Shown here in pieces: positions 1-8,591 of a stretch of DNA of 64,000 nucleotides (its first letter is position 1; every line of letters begins with the position of its first letter). Made by a program: the position numbers and the translations under genes. Source of the stretch: Luteimonas endophytica (GTDB taxonomy: Bacteria; Pseudomonadota; Gammaproteobacteria; Xanthomonadales; Xanthomonadaceae); the NCBI RefSeq assembly GCF_029887875.1, contig NZ_JARXRM010000044.1, positions 70,973 to 134,972 on the forward strand, given 5' to 3'. Below the pieces are notes generated by a model that ran no database searches, was not told the DNA's origin, and was given only the letters and a program-made list of their open reading frames with translations.

Positions 1-453
1 GTCCAGCGCATCGGCCCGGAAGGGCTGGCGAGGATGGATGCGCTGCTGACGATGTTCGGCGTAGCCTTCGACGAAGCGAAAACCTACGGCGCGAAGCGGC
101 CCTCCCCGGCCTACCTGCGGCGGCTGCTGGGCAACGACGGTTTCATCGCGCTGGTGGCGGTGAAGGACGGCGAGGTGGTCGGCGGCCTGGCCGCCTACGA
201 GCTGGTGAAATTCGAGCAGGAGCGTAGCGAGATCTACATCTACGACCTGGCGGTGGCCGCCGGACACCGGCGCCAGGGCATCGCCACGGCGCTGATCGGC
301 GAACTGCGGACGATCGCCGCCGCGCGCGGGGCCTGGGTGGTCTTCGTACAGGCCGACTACGGCGACGAACCGGCGATCGCGCTGTACACGAAACTGGGCC
401 GCCGCGAGGAAGTGCTGCACTTCGACATCCCGGTCGGCGCCGCCCCGCGCTGA
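1..453 (+). CDS. AAC(3)-I-like GNAT acetyltransferase (5' end outside window)
   Basis: The reading frame is open from base 1, so the true start lies upstream; 150 residues plus the stop are visible. The sequence closely follows what I remember of the aminoglycoside 3-N-acetyltransferase AAC(3)-Ia family: KFEQERSEIYIYDLAV, then the acetyl-CoA loop HRRQGIATALI, then VQADYGDEPAIALYTKLG and a REEVLHFDI tail. The family transfers acetyl from acetyl-CoA to the 3-amino group of gentamicin-type aminoglycosides in the cytoplasm. Here it sits in a chromosomal setting next to lolD, with no visible integron cassette end or transposase on the side that can be seen. The family assignment is strong. Whether it confers resistance is inference, since chromosomal relatives may have other amine substrates. 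An inverted repeat (473-480/487-494) follows the stop but lacks a T run. Confidence 0.88.
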   Translation, partial: VQRIGPEGLARMDALLTMFGVAFDEAKTYGAKRPSPAYLRRLLGNDGFIALVAVKDGEVVGGLAAYELVKFEQERSEIYIYDLAVAAGHRRQGIATALIGELRTIAAARGAWVVFVQADYGDEPAIALYTKLGRREEVLHFDIPVGAAPR

Positions 454-512
454 CGCGCGGGGAGGAACGGGGGCCGCCCGCCCGGCCGGGCGGCGGCGTA
501 CCGCTGCCGCCC

Positions 513-1220
513 TCAGACCTCGGCGCCCGGTACCTCGCGCAGCCTGCCCTCGTGCAGCTCCATCACCCGGTCCAGCCGCCGCGCCAGGCGACGGTCGTGG
601 GTGACCAGCACCAGACTGGTGCGTTGGGCGCGGTTGAGCTCGAGCATCAGCTCGAAGACGGAGGCGGCGGTGCGTTCGTCCAGGTTGCCGGTAGGCTCGT
701 CGCCGAGCACGCAAGCGGGGCGATTGACCAGCGCGCGTGCGACCGCGGCGCGCTGGCGCTCGCCGCCGGACAGTTCGCCCGGCTTGTGCTCCAGGCGCGG
801 GCCCAGCCCCACCGACTCCAGCAGCGCGCGGGCGCGGCCGGCGGCATCGGCGACGGCGGCGCCGCCGAGCAGGACCGGCAGCATCACGTTCTCCAGCGCG
901 GTGAACTCGGGCAGCAGGTGATGGAACTGGTAGACGAATCCGAGCGCACGGTTGCGCAGCTGGCCGCGCGCGGCGTCGGACAGCGCACTCATCCTGTGGC
1001 CGTCGACGTAGACCTCCCCCTCGCTGGGGGTATCGAGCCCGCCGAGCAGGTGCAGCAGGGTGCTCTTGCCGGCACCGGAGGCACCGAGAATGGCCACGGT
1101 TTCGCCGGCGCCCACTTCGAAGTCGAGACCGCTGAACACCGGCGTGACCAGCTTTCCCTCGCTGTAGGTCTTGCCCAGGCCCTCGGCGCGCACCGTCGCT
1201 TCGTCGCCGTGCCCCTGCAT
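513..1220 (-). CDS. lolD: Lipoprotein-releasing ABC transporter ATP-binding protein LolD
   Basis: LolD is the cytoplasmic ATPase of the LolCDE complex, which extracts outer-membrane lipoproteins from the inner membrane and hands them to LolA. The 235-residue protein has the Walker A motif GASGAGKST, the Q-loop region, the ABC signature LSGGERQR, the Walker B run [12 protein letters not shown] and a switch histidine in VTHD. An upstream ATG at 1268 overlaps the lolC stop and would add 16 residues ([14 protein letters not shown]) that look like translated intergenic DNA. I chose the ATG at 1220 because GGGAGG sits about five bases before it and the protein then has family length. It follows lolC and is surely co-transcribed with it. 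Confidence 0.95.
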   Translation of the reverse strand: MQGHGDEATVRAEGLGKTYSEGKLVTPVFSGLDFEVGAGETVAILGASGAGKSTLLHLLGGLDTPSEGEVYVDGHRMSALSDAARGQLRNRALGFVYQFHHLLPEFTALENVMLPVLLGGAAVADAAGRARALLESVGLGPRLEHKPGELSGGERQRAAVARALVNRPACVLGDEPTGNLDERTAASVFELMLELNRAQRTSLVLVTHDRRLARRLDRVMELHEGRLREVPGAEV

Positions 1221-1260
1221 GCGCCCTCCCGGCTCGCTGTTCCGGATTCCCGACTGCAGG

Positions 1261-2508
1261 CTACTCATAGCGCAGCGCCTCCGCCGGGGCCGTGCGCGCC
1301 GCGCGCCAGGCCGGGTAGATGGTGGCCACCAGCGCCATCGCCAGGGCCACCAGGGCGATGATGGTGACGTCGTCTGGGTTGAGCTCGGTGGGCAGGCCGG
1401 TGATGTAGTACACGTCGGGCGGGATCAGCACCACGCCGAACGCGCCCTCGATCGCGCGCAGGATGTGCTCGAGGTTGAGGGTCAGCAGCACCCCGCCGAG
1501 CACCCCGAGCACGGTGCCGATGACCCCGATCAGCGTGCCCTGTACCACGAACACCTGCATCACCCCGCGTGGGGTCAGGCCGAGCGTGCGCAGGATGGCG
1601 ATGTCGGCCTGCTTGTCGGTGACCAGCATCACCTGCGACGAGACCAGGTTGAAGGCGCCCATGGCGATGATCAGCGACAGCAGGATCGCGATCATGGTCT
1701 TCTCCAGGCGCAGCGCGCGGAACATGTTGGCGTTCTCCTGCGACCAGTCGCTCACCCGGTACGGGCCCTGCAGGCGCAGGGCGAGGTCGCGCGCGACCTC
1801 CCAGGCCAGGTTCATGTCGTGCAGGCGCAGGCGCACCCCGGTGACGCCCTCGCCGAGCCGCAGCACGCGCTGGACGTCGTGCATGTTGGCGACGGCCAGG
1901 CCCTTGTCGAACTGCTGGTGGCCGGCTTCGAAGATGCCGCTGACCGTATAGCGCTTGAGCTGCGGCACGCCGCCCATCGGCGTGGTCTGGAAATCGGTGG
2001 TGACGATCACCTTGTCGCCCACCTGCACGCCCAGCCACAGCGCCAGCTCGCGCCCGAGCACGATGTTGAAGCTGCCCGGCTGCAGGTCGTCCAGGCTGCC
2101 CTCCACCATCTTCTCGGCGATCACCGAGACATTGCGCTCGTGGGCCGGCAGTACACCCTGCAGGAAGGCCGGCTGCGGCTCGGAGCTGTTGCCGTTGATC
2201 ATCGACGGACGCTCGACGTAGGGAGCGGCGCCGGCGACGCGTTCATCGCGCAGCGCCTCCTCCACCGCCTGTTCCCAGCCCAGCATGGTCGCGCCTTCCG
2301 CGCTGACGGTCGCGTGCGCGGCCATCTGCAGCAGGCGGTCGCGGATCTCGCGCTGGAAGCCGCTCATCACCGCCAACGTGGTGATCAGCGCGGTCACGCC
2401 GATGGCGATGCCGAGGATCGAGGCCAGCGAGATGAAGGAAATGAAGCCATTGCGGCGCTTGGCGCGCAGGTAGCGCAGGCCGATGGCGACGGGCAGGGGT
2501 TTGAACAT
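1261..2508 (-). CDS. lolC: Lipoprotein-releasing system transmembrane protein LolC/LolE
   Basis: This is the inner-membrane permease of the lipoprotein-release transporter (415 aa, usual family length). It has a short cytoplasmic start ([20 protein letters not shown]), a first membrane helix at about residues 22-48, a large periplasmic domain at about 50-265, and three C-terminal FtsX-type helices (about 268-295, 315-345, 379-400) ending in AEALRYE. The [18 protein letters not shown] and [13 protein letters not shown] segments are typical of LolC/LolE. Only one permease gene is visible beside lolD. That arrangement is known from organisms using a single LolF-like subunit, but a separate lolE elsewhere cannot be excluded. 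The stop overlaps the non-preferred upstream start of lolD. Confidence 0.93.
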   Translation of the reverse strand: MFKPLPVAIGLRYLRAKRRNGFISFISLASILGIAIGVTALITTLAVMSGFQREIRDRLLQMAAHATVSAEGATMLGWEQAVEEALRDERVAGAAPYVERPSMINGNSSEPQPAFLQGVLPAHERNVSVIAEKMVEGSLDDLQPGSFNIVLGRELALWLGVQVGDKVIVTTDFQTTPMGGVPQLKRYTVSGIFEAGHQQFDKGLAVANMHDVQRVLRLGEGVTGVRLRLHDMNLAWEVARDLALRLQGPYRVSDWSQENANMFRALRLEKTMIAILLSLIIAMGAFNLVSSQVMLVTDKQADIAILRTLGLTPRGVMQVFVVQGTLIGVIGTVLGVLGGVLLTLNLEHILRAIEGAFGVVLIPPDVYYITGLPTELNPDDVTIIALVALAMALVATIYPAWRAARTAPAEALRYE

Positions 2509-2561
2509 CGGTACTCGCAGGCTCGGGGCGGCGCCGGCCGGCGGGCCGCGACACGAAGCCG

Positions 2562-3059
2562 CTATGGTGCCATCGAACTCCCCCGCCGCGCAGCCCGCGG
2601 GCCGGGAGCTGCCAGCCGCAGTTCACGGCGCCGCGCGGGCGGCAGGGTGTCGGGCCACCACGCCAGCCGCCGCACCCTGCCCCGGCCATCGCGACATTCC
2701 AGGAACGCGAGCGGGCCGCGCCAGCGCAGCCAGGCCCGGTCCACCGCCGCGCCGTCCAGCCACACCCGGCCATCCCCGCCGAAGACGCAGACGCAGCCGG
2801 GCCGGCGCGCCTCGCGCCGCAGCAGCAGGATGCCGTGGGCCAGGGCCGCGAGCGCCAGCGGCCAGGCGGCGGTAGGCGGGAGCTCCGACGCGAGCACGGC
2901 CAGCGGCGCCAGCAGCGCCATTGCCGCCAGCATCGCCATGGGCCAGCGCGACGGCCGCCATTCGATCTCGGCCCGTGGCGGGGCCGGGCGGATCGGCGCC
3001 GGCAGCGAAGGCTCAGGACAGTTCGCGGATCCGCCGGACCAGCGCGTCGAGTTCGGCAT
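2562..3059 (-). CDS. YgfX-like membrane protein (DUF1434), SdhE partner
   Basis: A small inner-membrane protein immediately downstream of sdhE, in the position of ygfX (cptA) next to ygfY/sdhE in enterobacteria. Two hydrophobic helices (about residues 40-59 and 64-79) follow a basic/tryptophan run ([10 protein letters not shown]), and a soluble domain rich in Arg and Trp follows ([26 protein letters not shown]), as in the family. The ATG at 3059 gives 165 aa but lies 46 bp inside sdhE. The conserved region begins near EIEWRPS, so a start between 3059 and about 2962 (possibly a non-ATG codon) is likely. In E. coli YgfX has been linked to the membrane and to SdhE; the role here is inferred from synteny. 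Confidence 0.65.
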   Translation of the reverse strand: MPNSTRWSGGSANCPEPSLPAPIRPAPPRAEIEWRPSRWPMAMLAAMALLAPLAVLASELPPTAAWPLALAALAHGILLLRREARRPGCVCVFGGDGRVWLDGAAVDRAWLRWRGPLAFLECRDGRGRVRRLAWWPDTLPPARRRELRLAAPGPRAARRGSSMAP

Positions 3060-3258
3060 CGGGAGCAGCCTCGTAGCCCATGAACCAGCGCCAGAGCCTA
3101 TCGTCCTCGCCGTCCAGAAGCTGTAGGAAAAGCCCGCGTTCGCCGTCGGATGCCGCCGCCCAGCGCTGGTCCAGGTAGCGGGTGAACAGCACGTCGAGCT
3201 CGCGCATGCCGCGGCGGCAGCGCCAGCGCAGCCGCCCCATGTCGTCGGCGCCGCTCAT
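3013..3258 (-). CDS. sdhE: FAD assembly factor SdhE (YgfY)
   Basis: SdhE binds apo-SdhA and promotes covalent attachment of FAD. The 81-residue protein has the hallmark RRGMRELD motif at about residues 15-22 and the helical remainder ([18 protein letters not shown]) of the family. A longer frame starts at 3291, but the ATG at 3258 is preferred: it overlaps the stop of the MAPEG gene as ATGA and gives family length. Its place downstream of sdhCDAB supports the role. The ygfX-like gene overlaps its 3' end. Confidence 0.93.
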   Translation of the reverse strand: MSGADDMGRLRWRCRRGMRELDVLFTRYLDQRWAAASDGERGLFLQLLDGEDDRLWRWFMGYEAAPDAELDALVRRIRELS

Positions 3259-3677
3259 GCGGCCAGCAGGCCCCAGGCCAGGCGCAGCCACAGCACCAGC
3301 AGCACCAGAGCGCCGAGCGCGTAGACCCGGAAGCGGTGCATGACCTTGTTGTAACCGCAGTGGATCGCGCTGTGGGCGATACGCAGCGCGACGAAGGACC
3401 AGGCCAGCGCCTGCACCGTCGCCGTGGCCTGCCCGGTCAGCGCGGCGGTGAGCAGTGCGAAGTAGAACAGCACCGGGAGCTCGAACAGGTTGCGGAAGTT
3501 GTCGGCGGCGGTGCAGTCGGTGAGCCGCGCCGCGGCCTGGGTCGAAGTCGCGACCGCCTGCGGATGGATCCGCTCGCGCAGCATCTGCGCGACCCGGCGC
3601 CGGTACATCACCGCCATCACCACGAAGGTGAGCGCGACCATCGCCAGGCCGGGCAGCAGGATCGGCTGGATGTCCAT
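3255..3677 (-). CDS. MAPEG family membrane protein
   Basis: A 140-residue integral membrane protein with about four hydrophobic helices. It carries the MAPEG (membrane-associated eicosanoid/glutathione metabolism) pattern: a central [18 protein letters not shown] segment and a following [22 protein letters not shown] segment. The start at 3677 is preceded by GGGGGAG; an upstream frame extension ([17 protein letters not shown]) lacks family similarity. It lies 88 bp after sdhB and overlaps sdhE by ATGA, so it appears to belong to the succinate dehydrogenase transcript. MAPEG enzymes conjugate or reduce lipid substrates with glutathione, but many bacterial members have no known substrate. The family call is firm; a link to succinate dehydrogenase is positional inference. 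Confidence 0.85.
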   Translation of the reverse strand: MDIQPILLPGLAMVALTFVVMAVMYRRRVAQMLRERIHPQAVATSTQAAARLTDCTAADNFRNLFELPVLFYFALLTAALTGQATATVQALAWSFVALRIAHSAIHCGYNKVMHRFRVYALGALVLLVLWLRLAWGLLAA

Positions 3678-3765
3678 CGTCTCCCCCGGTGGGCGCCGGC
3701 GCCCGGTTGGCGGTGCCGCCGCCAGCACCTGTTCGTGGAACGCGCGCGCTACGCCCGCGCTGCGC

Positions 3766-4557
3766 TCAGCCGCGCCGGGCCAGCATCATCTGCTTGATCT
3801 CGCCGATCGCCTTGGCCGGGTTCAGGCCCTTGGGACAGGTGCGGGTGCAGTTCATGATGGTGTGGCAGCGGTAGAGCCGGAACGGATCCTCGAGGTCGTC
3901 GAGCCGCGCACCGGTGTCCTCGTCGCGGCTGTCGATGATCCAGCGGTACGCCTGCAGCAGGATCGCCGGGCCGAGGTAGCGGTCGCCGTTCCACCAGTAG
4001 CTCGGACAGCTGGTGCTGCAGCAGGCGCACAGGATGCACTCGTACAGCCCGTCGAGCTTGGCCCGGTCCTCGCGCGACTGCAGCCGCTCGCGGTCCGGCG
4101 GCGGCGCGCTCTGGGTGCGCAGCCAGGGCTTGATGGCGGCGTACTGGGCGTAGAAGTGGGTCAGATCGGGGACCAGGTCCTTGACCACGTCCATGTGCGG
4201 CAGCGGGTAGATCGGCACCTCGCCGCTGCCCTTGCCGCAATCGTCGATCGCGCGCGTGCACGCAAGGGTGTTGGTGCCGTCGATGTTCATCGCGCAGCTG
4301 CCGCAGATGCCCTCGCGGCAGGAGCGGCGGAAGGTCAGCGTGGGGTCGATCTCGTTCTTGATCTTGATCAGCGCGTCCAGGACCATCGGCCCGCATTGGT
4401 CGAGATCGATCTCGTAGGTGTCGGTACTGGGGTTGCGGCCCTCGTCGGGACTCCAGCGGTACACCTTGAAGCTGCGCACGCGCTTGGCGCCGGCCGGCGC
4501 CGGATAGTGGCGGCCCTTCTGGATCTTCGAGTTCTTCGGGAGCGTGAATTCGGCCAT
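3766..4557 (-). CDS. sdhB: Succinate dehydrogenase iron-sulfur subunit
   Basis: SdhB carries electrons from the SdhA flavin to the membrane quinone site through [2Fe-2S], [4Fe-4S] and [3Fe-4S] clusters. In the 263 residues the 2Fe-2S ligands appear in [16 protein letters not shown] and the later TLAC. The 4Fe-4S motif is [12 protein letters not shown], and the 3Fe-4S ligands are in [17 protein letters not shown]. The length is normal. It follows sdhA after a 103-bp gap holding an inverted repeat, rather than the usual tight spacing. It is part of sdhCDAB on the minus strand, in the inner membrane complex II of the TCA cycle. Confidence 0.98.
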   Translation of the reverse strand: MAEFTLPKNSKIQKGRHYPAPAGAKRVRSFKVYRWSPDEGRNPSTDTYEIDLDQCGPMVLDALIKIKNEIDPTLTFRRSCREGICGSCAMNIDGTNTLACTRAIDDCGKGSGEVPIYPLPHMDVVKDLVPDLTHFYAQYAAIKPWLRTQSAPPPDRERLQSREDRAKLDGLYECILCACCSTSCPSYWWNGDRYLGPAILLQAYRWIIDSRDEDTGARLDDLEDPFRLYRCHTIMNCTRTCPKGLNPAKAIGEIKQMMLARRG

Positions 4558-4568
4558 GTGGGATCCGT

Positions 4569-4646
4569 GATTCGTGATGGGTGATTGGTGGTTCGAAAAG
4601 GCGGATTCGCGCGGCTCTGGCGCCTACGAATCACCCATCACGAATC
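4569..4646. repeat. Inverted repeat between sdhA and sdhB
   Basis: Two perfect 18-base arms (4569-4586 and 4629-4646; left arm GATTCGTGATGGGTGATT) are separated by 42 bases. The arms are built from variations of GATTCGTGAT/GGTGATT, resembling the short GATT-type sequence repeats found between genes in xanthomonads. It falls in the only sizeable gap inside sdhCDAB and would fold into a hairpin in the sdhA-sdhB mRNA. No T run follows, so it is not an obvious terminator. An mRNA-processing or attenuation role is inference. Confidence 0.8.
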
Positions 4647-4660
4647 ACCAATCCCGGCTC

Positions 4661-6451
4661 TCAGTACACCCGCGCCTTGGGAGGCACCACGTCGACCTCG
4701 TCGTCGAGGGTGTACATGTGCACGGGACGGTAGCCGATGACGGTCTCGCCCTTGTCGCCGACCCAGCACAGGCTGTGCTTGTGCCAGTTGTCGTCGTCCC
4801 GGTCGCCGTAGTCCTCGCGCGCGTGGGCGCCGCGCGACTCGGTGCGGTTCTCCGCCGAGACGATGGTGGCCAGCGCCTGGCCGAGCAGGTTCTGCAGCTC
4901 CAGGGTCTCGACCAGGTCGGAGTTCCACACCATCGAACGGTCGGTGACCCGGACGTCGGCGAACGAGGCGTGGATCTCGCGGATCTTCTTCACCCCGGCG
5001 GAGAGCGTCTCGCCGGTGCGGAACACCGCGGCATCCTCCTGCATGGTGCGCTGCATGTTGTCGCGGATCACCGCGGTGGGGGTGTCGCCGGCGGCGTGGC
5101 GCACCTTGTCGAGGTTGGCCAGGGCCCGGTCGCAGGCGTCGTCGGCCAGCCGCGGGTGCGACTGGCCGGTGCGGATGGTCGCGGCGCAGCGTTCGGCCAC
5201 GGCGCGGCCGAAGACCACCAGGTCGAGCAGCGAGTTGGAACCCAGGCGGTTGGCGCCGTGCACCGAGACGCAGGCGGCCTCGCCGATGGCGTACAGGCCG
5301 GGCACCACCGCATCGGGATCGCCGTCGCGCAGCTGTACCACTTCGCCGTGGTAGTTGGTGGGGATGCCGCCCATGTTGTAGTGCACCGTCGGCAGCACCG
5401 GGATCGGCTGGCGGGTGACGTCGACGCCGGCGAAGATCTTGGCGGTCTCGGCGATGCCCGGCAGCTTCTCGTGGATGTCGTTGGGGTCGAGGTGGGTCAG
5501 GTCGAGGTGGATGTGGTCCTTGCGGTCGCCCACCCCGCGACCCTCGCGGATCTCGATGGTCATCGAGCGGCTGACCACGTCGCGGCTGGCCAGGTCCTTG
5601 GCGTTGGGCGCGTAGCGCTCCATGAAGCGCTCGCCCTCGGCATTGCGCAGGATCCCGCCCTCGCCGCGCACGCCCTCGGTGATCAGGCAGCCGGCGCCGT
5701 AGATGCCGGTCGGGTGGAACTGCACGAACTCCATGTCCTGCAGGCCGAGCCCGGCGCGCAGCGCCATGCCGCCGCCGTCGCCGGTGCAGGTGTGCGCCGA
5801 GGTGCAGCTGAAGTAGGCGCGGCCGTAGCCGCCGGTGGCCAGCACCGTGCCGTGGGCGCGGAACAGGTGCAGCGTGCCCTCGGCCATGTCCAGCGCCAGC
5901 ACCCCGCGACAGGCACCCTCCTCGTCCATGATCAGGTCGAGCGCGAAAAACTCGACGAAGAAGCGCGCATCGTGCGCCAGCGACTGCTGGTACAGGGTAT
6001 GCAGCATCGCGTGGCCGGTGCGGTCGGCCGCGGCGCAGGTGCGCTGCGCGGTGCCCTTGCCGTAGTGCGTGGTCATGCCGCCGAACGGGCGCTGGTAGAT
6101 CTTGCCGTCCTCGGTGCGCGAGAACGGCACGCCCTGGTGCTCGAGCTCGATGATCGCCGGGATCGCCTCGCGGCACATGTACTGGATCGCGTCCTGGTCG
6201 CCCAGCCAGTCGGAGCCCTTGATGGTGTCGTAGAAGTGATAGCGCCAGTCGTCCTCGCCCATGTTGCCGAGCGCGGCGGAAATGCCCCCTTGCGCCGCCA
6301 CCGTGTGCGAACGGGTCGGGAATACCTTGGTGATGCAGGCGGTCTGCAGGCCCTTGGCGGCCAGGCCGAAGGTGGCGCGCAGCCCGGCGCCGCCGGCGCC
6401 CACCACGATCATGTCGTACTTGTGTTCGGTGATCTTGTACGCGGAAGTCAT
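4661..6451 (-). CDS. sdhA: Succinate dehydrogenase flavoprotein subunit
   Basis: SdhA oxidises succinate to fumarate with covalently bound FAD. The 596-residue protein has the FAD-binding [16 protein letters not shown] at about residues 15-30 and the flavinylated histidine in [16 protein letters not shown]. It also has the substrate/active-site region [21 protein letters not shown] and the C-terminal [14 protein letters not shown] segment. The ATG at 6451 ([14 protein letters not shown]) was chosen because it gives normal length; the frame stays open far upstream through sdhD by chance. It lies 20 bp after sdhD. Confidence 0.98.
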   Translation of the reverse strand: MTSAYKITEHKYDMIVVGAGGAGLRATFGLAAKGLQTACITKVFPTRSHTVAAQGGISAALGNMGEDDWRYHFYDTIKGSDWLGDQDAIQYMCREAIPAIIELEHQGVPFSRTEDGKIYQRPFGGMTTHYGKGTAQRTCAAADRTGHAMLHTLYQQSLAHDARFFVEFFALDLIMDEEGACRGVLALDMAEGTLHLFRAHGTVLATGGYGRAYFSCTSAHTCTGDGGGMALRAGLGLQDMEFVQFHPTGIYGAGCLITEGVRGEGGILRNAEGERFMERYAPNAKDLASRDVVSRSMTIEIREGRGVGDRKDHIHLDLTHLDPNDIHEKLPGIAETAKIFAGVDVTRQPIPVLPTVHYNMGGIPTNYHGEVVQLRDGDPDAVVPGLYAIGEAACVSVHGANRLGSNSLLDLVVFGRAVAERCAATIRTGQSHPRLADDACDRALANLDKVRHAAGDTPTAVIRDNMQRTMQEDAAVFRTGETLSAGVKKIREIHASFADVRVTDRSMVWNSDLVETLELQNLLGQALATIVSAENRTESRGAHAREDYGDRDDDNWHKHSLCWVGDKGETVIGYRPVHMYTLDDEVDVVPPKARVY

Positions 6452-6471
6452 CGGGACCCTTTGTGCAGGCG

Positions 6472-6888
6472 TCAGGCCAGGAACGCGATGCGGCCGATCG
6501 CGTACAGCGCGGCGAGCGAGGCCACCACGCAGAGGAAGGTGACCAGCAACTGCAGTGCGACCTCGACCGCGCGCGCGTGCACGTAGTCCTCGATCACCAC
6601 CTGCAGCCCCATCTGGGTATGCCAGAACATCGACAGCACGAAGACCGCCAGCAGGGTGGCGTTCCAGGGCCGCGCCAGCACCCCGCGCACGGTCTCCAGG
6701 TCGGCGCCGATCAGCGAGACCAGGGTCCCGACCAGCCACGGCACCAGCAGCGCGAGCACCACCGCGGTCACCCGCTGCCACCAGAAATGCCCGGTTCCGG
6801 ACTTGGCCGAGCCCATGCCGCGGGCGCGGCCGATCGGGCTGCGGAAATCGCGCCGGGCCGGCGCGCGCTCCAGCTTCGCCTCGTTCAT
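6472..6888 (-). CDS. sdhD: Succinate dehydrogenase membrane anchor subunit
   Basis: SdhD is one of the two small membrane anchors that hold the quinone site and haem b of complex II. The 138-residue protein starts with a polar segment ([23 protein letters not shown]) and has three helices. The second carries [17 protein letters not shown], whose histidine is the expected haem ligand region and whose DY pair lies by the quinone site. The ATG at 6888 overlaps the sdhC stop as ATGA, so translation is coupled. Confidence 0.94.
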   Translation of the reverse strand: MNEAKLERAPARRDFRSPIGRARGMGSAKSGTGHFWWQRVTAVVLALLVPWLVGTLVSLIGADLETVRGVLARPWNATLLAVFVLSMFWHTQMGLQVVIEDYVHARAVEVALQLLVTFLCVVASLAALYAIGRIAFLA

Positions 6889-7274
6889 GCCCCACCCCGC
6901 AGCGCGACTATCCAGATCAGCGCGGTCAGCACCGCGGTCAGCGCGAACACCGCGTAGCCGGAGCGATACACCTCCGGTAGCTCGAAGCCCCAGCCCGAAT
7001 CCCACAGCAGGTGACGGATGCCGTTGAGCAGGTGGTAGACCAGCGCCAGCGAGAAGCCGAACGCGGCGACCATGCCCAGCGGCGAGGCCAGGCAGTCGGC
7101 CGCGCTGGCGTACGCGTCGCCGCCACGGGCCACGGCCAGCAGCCACCACACCAGTCCGAACGCGCCGAGCGAGAGCGCGATGCCGGTGGCACGATGCAGG
7201 ATCGACATCGTCATGGTGATCTGCCAGCGATACACCTGCAGATGCGGCGACAGGGGGCGTTCGCGGTTCCTCAT
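6885..7274 (-). CDS. sdhC: Succinate dehydrogenase cytochrome b556 subunit
   Basis: SdhC is the first gene of the sdhCDAB operon (129 aa). The amino end [26 protein letters not shown] matches the SdhC signature (SPHL...Y...SI.HR.TG), and the haem-ligating histidine is in [16 protein letters not shown]. Three membrane helices are evident. The 68-bp gap up to the stop of the SdhAF4 gene (7275-7342) must hold any promoter of the operon unless it reads through from that gene. Confidence 0.95.
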   Translation of the reverse strand: MRNRERPLSPHLQVYRWQITMTMSILHRATGIALSLGAFGLVWWLLAVARGGDAYASAADCLASPLGMVAAFGFSLALVYHLLNGIRHLLWDSGWGFELPEVYRSGYAVFALTAVLTALIWIVALRGGA

Positions 7275-7342
7275 CGTCGTGCAGGACTCCTCGCTGGGCG
7301 GCGCTGGCCGCGTGGCTGGACTGGCATGGTCGAGTCTACGGC

Positions 7343-7495
7343 CTAGAAGTCGACGCAGCGGCCGTTCTTTTCCCAGTCGCCGTAGCGGGTCGGCTCCAGC
7401 CCGTCCCGGCCACCGAACTCCGGCGCCGGTTCCGGCCGCGCAACGGGCTTTTCCGCCTGCGCGCGCTCCGTGGCGGGTGCGCTTTCACCTATCAT
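7343..7495 (-). CDS. SdhAF4 / DUF1674 succinate dehydrogenase assembly factor
   Basis: A 50-residue protein easily missed because its frame runs on into antisense of ygfZ. Its C-terminus GLEPTRYGDWEKNGRCVDF carries the DUF1674 hallmark PTRYGDWE...DF. That hallmark defines the SdhAF4 family, which in mitochondria binds flavinylated SDHA and protects it until SDHB joins. The N-terminal half (ESAPATERAQAEKPVARPEP) is low-complexity and probably disordered, as in the family. The ATG at 7495 is the only start before the frame runs into ygfZ. It lies directly upstream of sdhC on the same strand, so it may be the first gene of the operon. With sdhE at the other end, the locus would carry two SdhA assembly factors. 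Confidence 0.88.
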   Translation of the reverse strand: MIGESAPATERAQAEKPVARPEPAPEFGGRDGLEPTRYGDWEKNGRCVDF

Positions 7496-7535
7496 GGCCG
7501 GGTCGTTCACGCCGCGAAGTTTAAGTCCCGCCCCC

Positions 7536-8390
7536 ATGTCCCACAAGTCGACGCCCGCAGGAGGCGATCTTTTCGCCATTCCCGACCACGCCGTGCTGGC
7601 GCTGGAAGGGCCGGGCGCGGCGAAGTTCGCGCAGGCGCAGTTCATGAACGACGTCGCTGCGCTGGCGCCCGGGCACTGGCAGTGGAGCGGCTGGCTGACG
7701 CCCAAGGGCCGCGCGATCGCGCTGTTCGCCCTGCTCAAGCGGGACGAGGAACGACTGTGGCTGCTGCTGGCCGATGCCGCGCCGGCCGGATTCGTGGAGG
7801 CGCTGGGCCGGTTCGTGTTCCGCAGCAAGGTGCGGATCCGGATCGCCACGGAACTTAGGGTCTCCGGAACCTTCTCCGCGCCCGCGCAGGCGCACGGCGC
7901 GACGTTCGCCCGCAATGGAGACGGTTTCGAACTCGATTTCGGCACCGCCACCGGCGCGCGCACCCTGGCAGTCGGGGAGACGCCCGCAGTGGCGGACGCG
8001 GAGGCGCTCGCCCGCTGGAACGCCTTCGACCTCGCCCACGGCCGCCCGCGCCTGGACGCGACCCAGGCAGGGCAATGGACCCCGCAGCAGCTCTCGCTGG
8101 AGCGGCTGCGCGGGTACAGCGTCAGCAAGGGCTGCTATCCCGGCCAGGAAATCGTGGCGCGCACCCATTTCCTCGGCCAGGCCAAGCGCGGCCTGGCGCG
8201 GCTGGCCTGCGCCGCGGAAGTCGCGGCCGGCAGTGCGGTCATGGCGGACGGCAGGGAACTGGGCCGGGTGGTCTGCAGCCAGGCCGGTGAGCTGCTCGCC
8301 GTGCTCCCGGTCGAGCGCGCCGAGGCCGCGCTGGCCGTCGACGGCGCCCCGTGCGAGCCGCGGCCGCTGCTCGACGGCCTGGCGCGCTGA
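7536..8390 (+). CDS. ygfZ: YgfZ folate-binding Fe-S cluster assembly protein
   Basis: YgfZ is a folate-dependent protein that helps assemble or repair certain Fe-S enzymes. The 284-residue protein shows the family signature KGCYPGQEIVART at about residues 204-216, which contains the conserved cysteine, and an N-terminal half related to aminomethyltransferase T-protein (FMNDVAALAPGHWQWSGWLTPKGR). The ATG at 7536 gives MSHKSTPAGGDLFAIPDH; an upstream ATG at 7470 would extend into the divergent SdhAF4 gene. Divergence from SdhAF4 and sdhC is sensible given the Fe-S clusters of SdhB. Confidence 0.93.
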   Translation: MSHKSTPAGGDLFAIPDHAVLALEGPGAAKFAQAQFMNDVAALAPGHWQWSGWLTPKGRAIALFALLKRDEERLWLLLADAAPAGFVEALGRFVFRSKVRIRIATELRVSGTFSAPAQAHGATFARNGDGFELDFGTATGARTLAVGETPAVADAEALARWNAFDLAHGRPRLDATQAGQWTPQQLSLERLRGYSVSKGCYPGQEIVARTHFLGQAKRGLARLACAAEVAAGSAVMADGRELGRVVCSQAGELLAVLPVERAEAALAVDGAPCEPRPLLDGLAR

Positions 8391-8591
8391 GCCGCATCCC
8401 GGCAGGGGGGACGGACCCGCGCTTGATCGCACGGCATGCTCCGCTGCTATGCTCGCGGGCCAGGGGGAAGCCGCCGCAGCGGCCGTCTCCGCGTCGCCCC
8501 GCGAGGCACCGAGCCGGCGGCCGCGACGCGCAGGGAGGGCGACGCGGAGGCGATCGGGCAACAACTGCCATCGCATCCAGAGGAAGGGGAA

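Noticed and set aside
1-453. AAC(3)-I-like gene considered as a mobile integron cassette
   Set aside because: The gene is followed by lolD within 60 bp and no attC-like site, integrase or transposase is visible. The 5' side is outside the window, so this is not fully excluded.
1220-1268. Upstream ATG start of lolD
   Set aside because: It would add 16 residues without family similarity; the internal ATG has a strong GGGAGG upstream.
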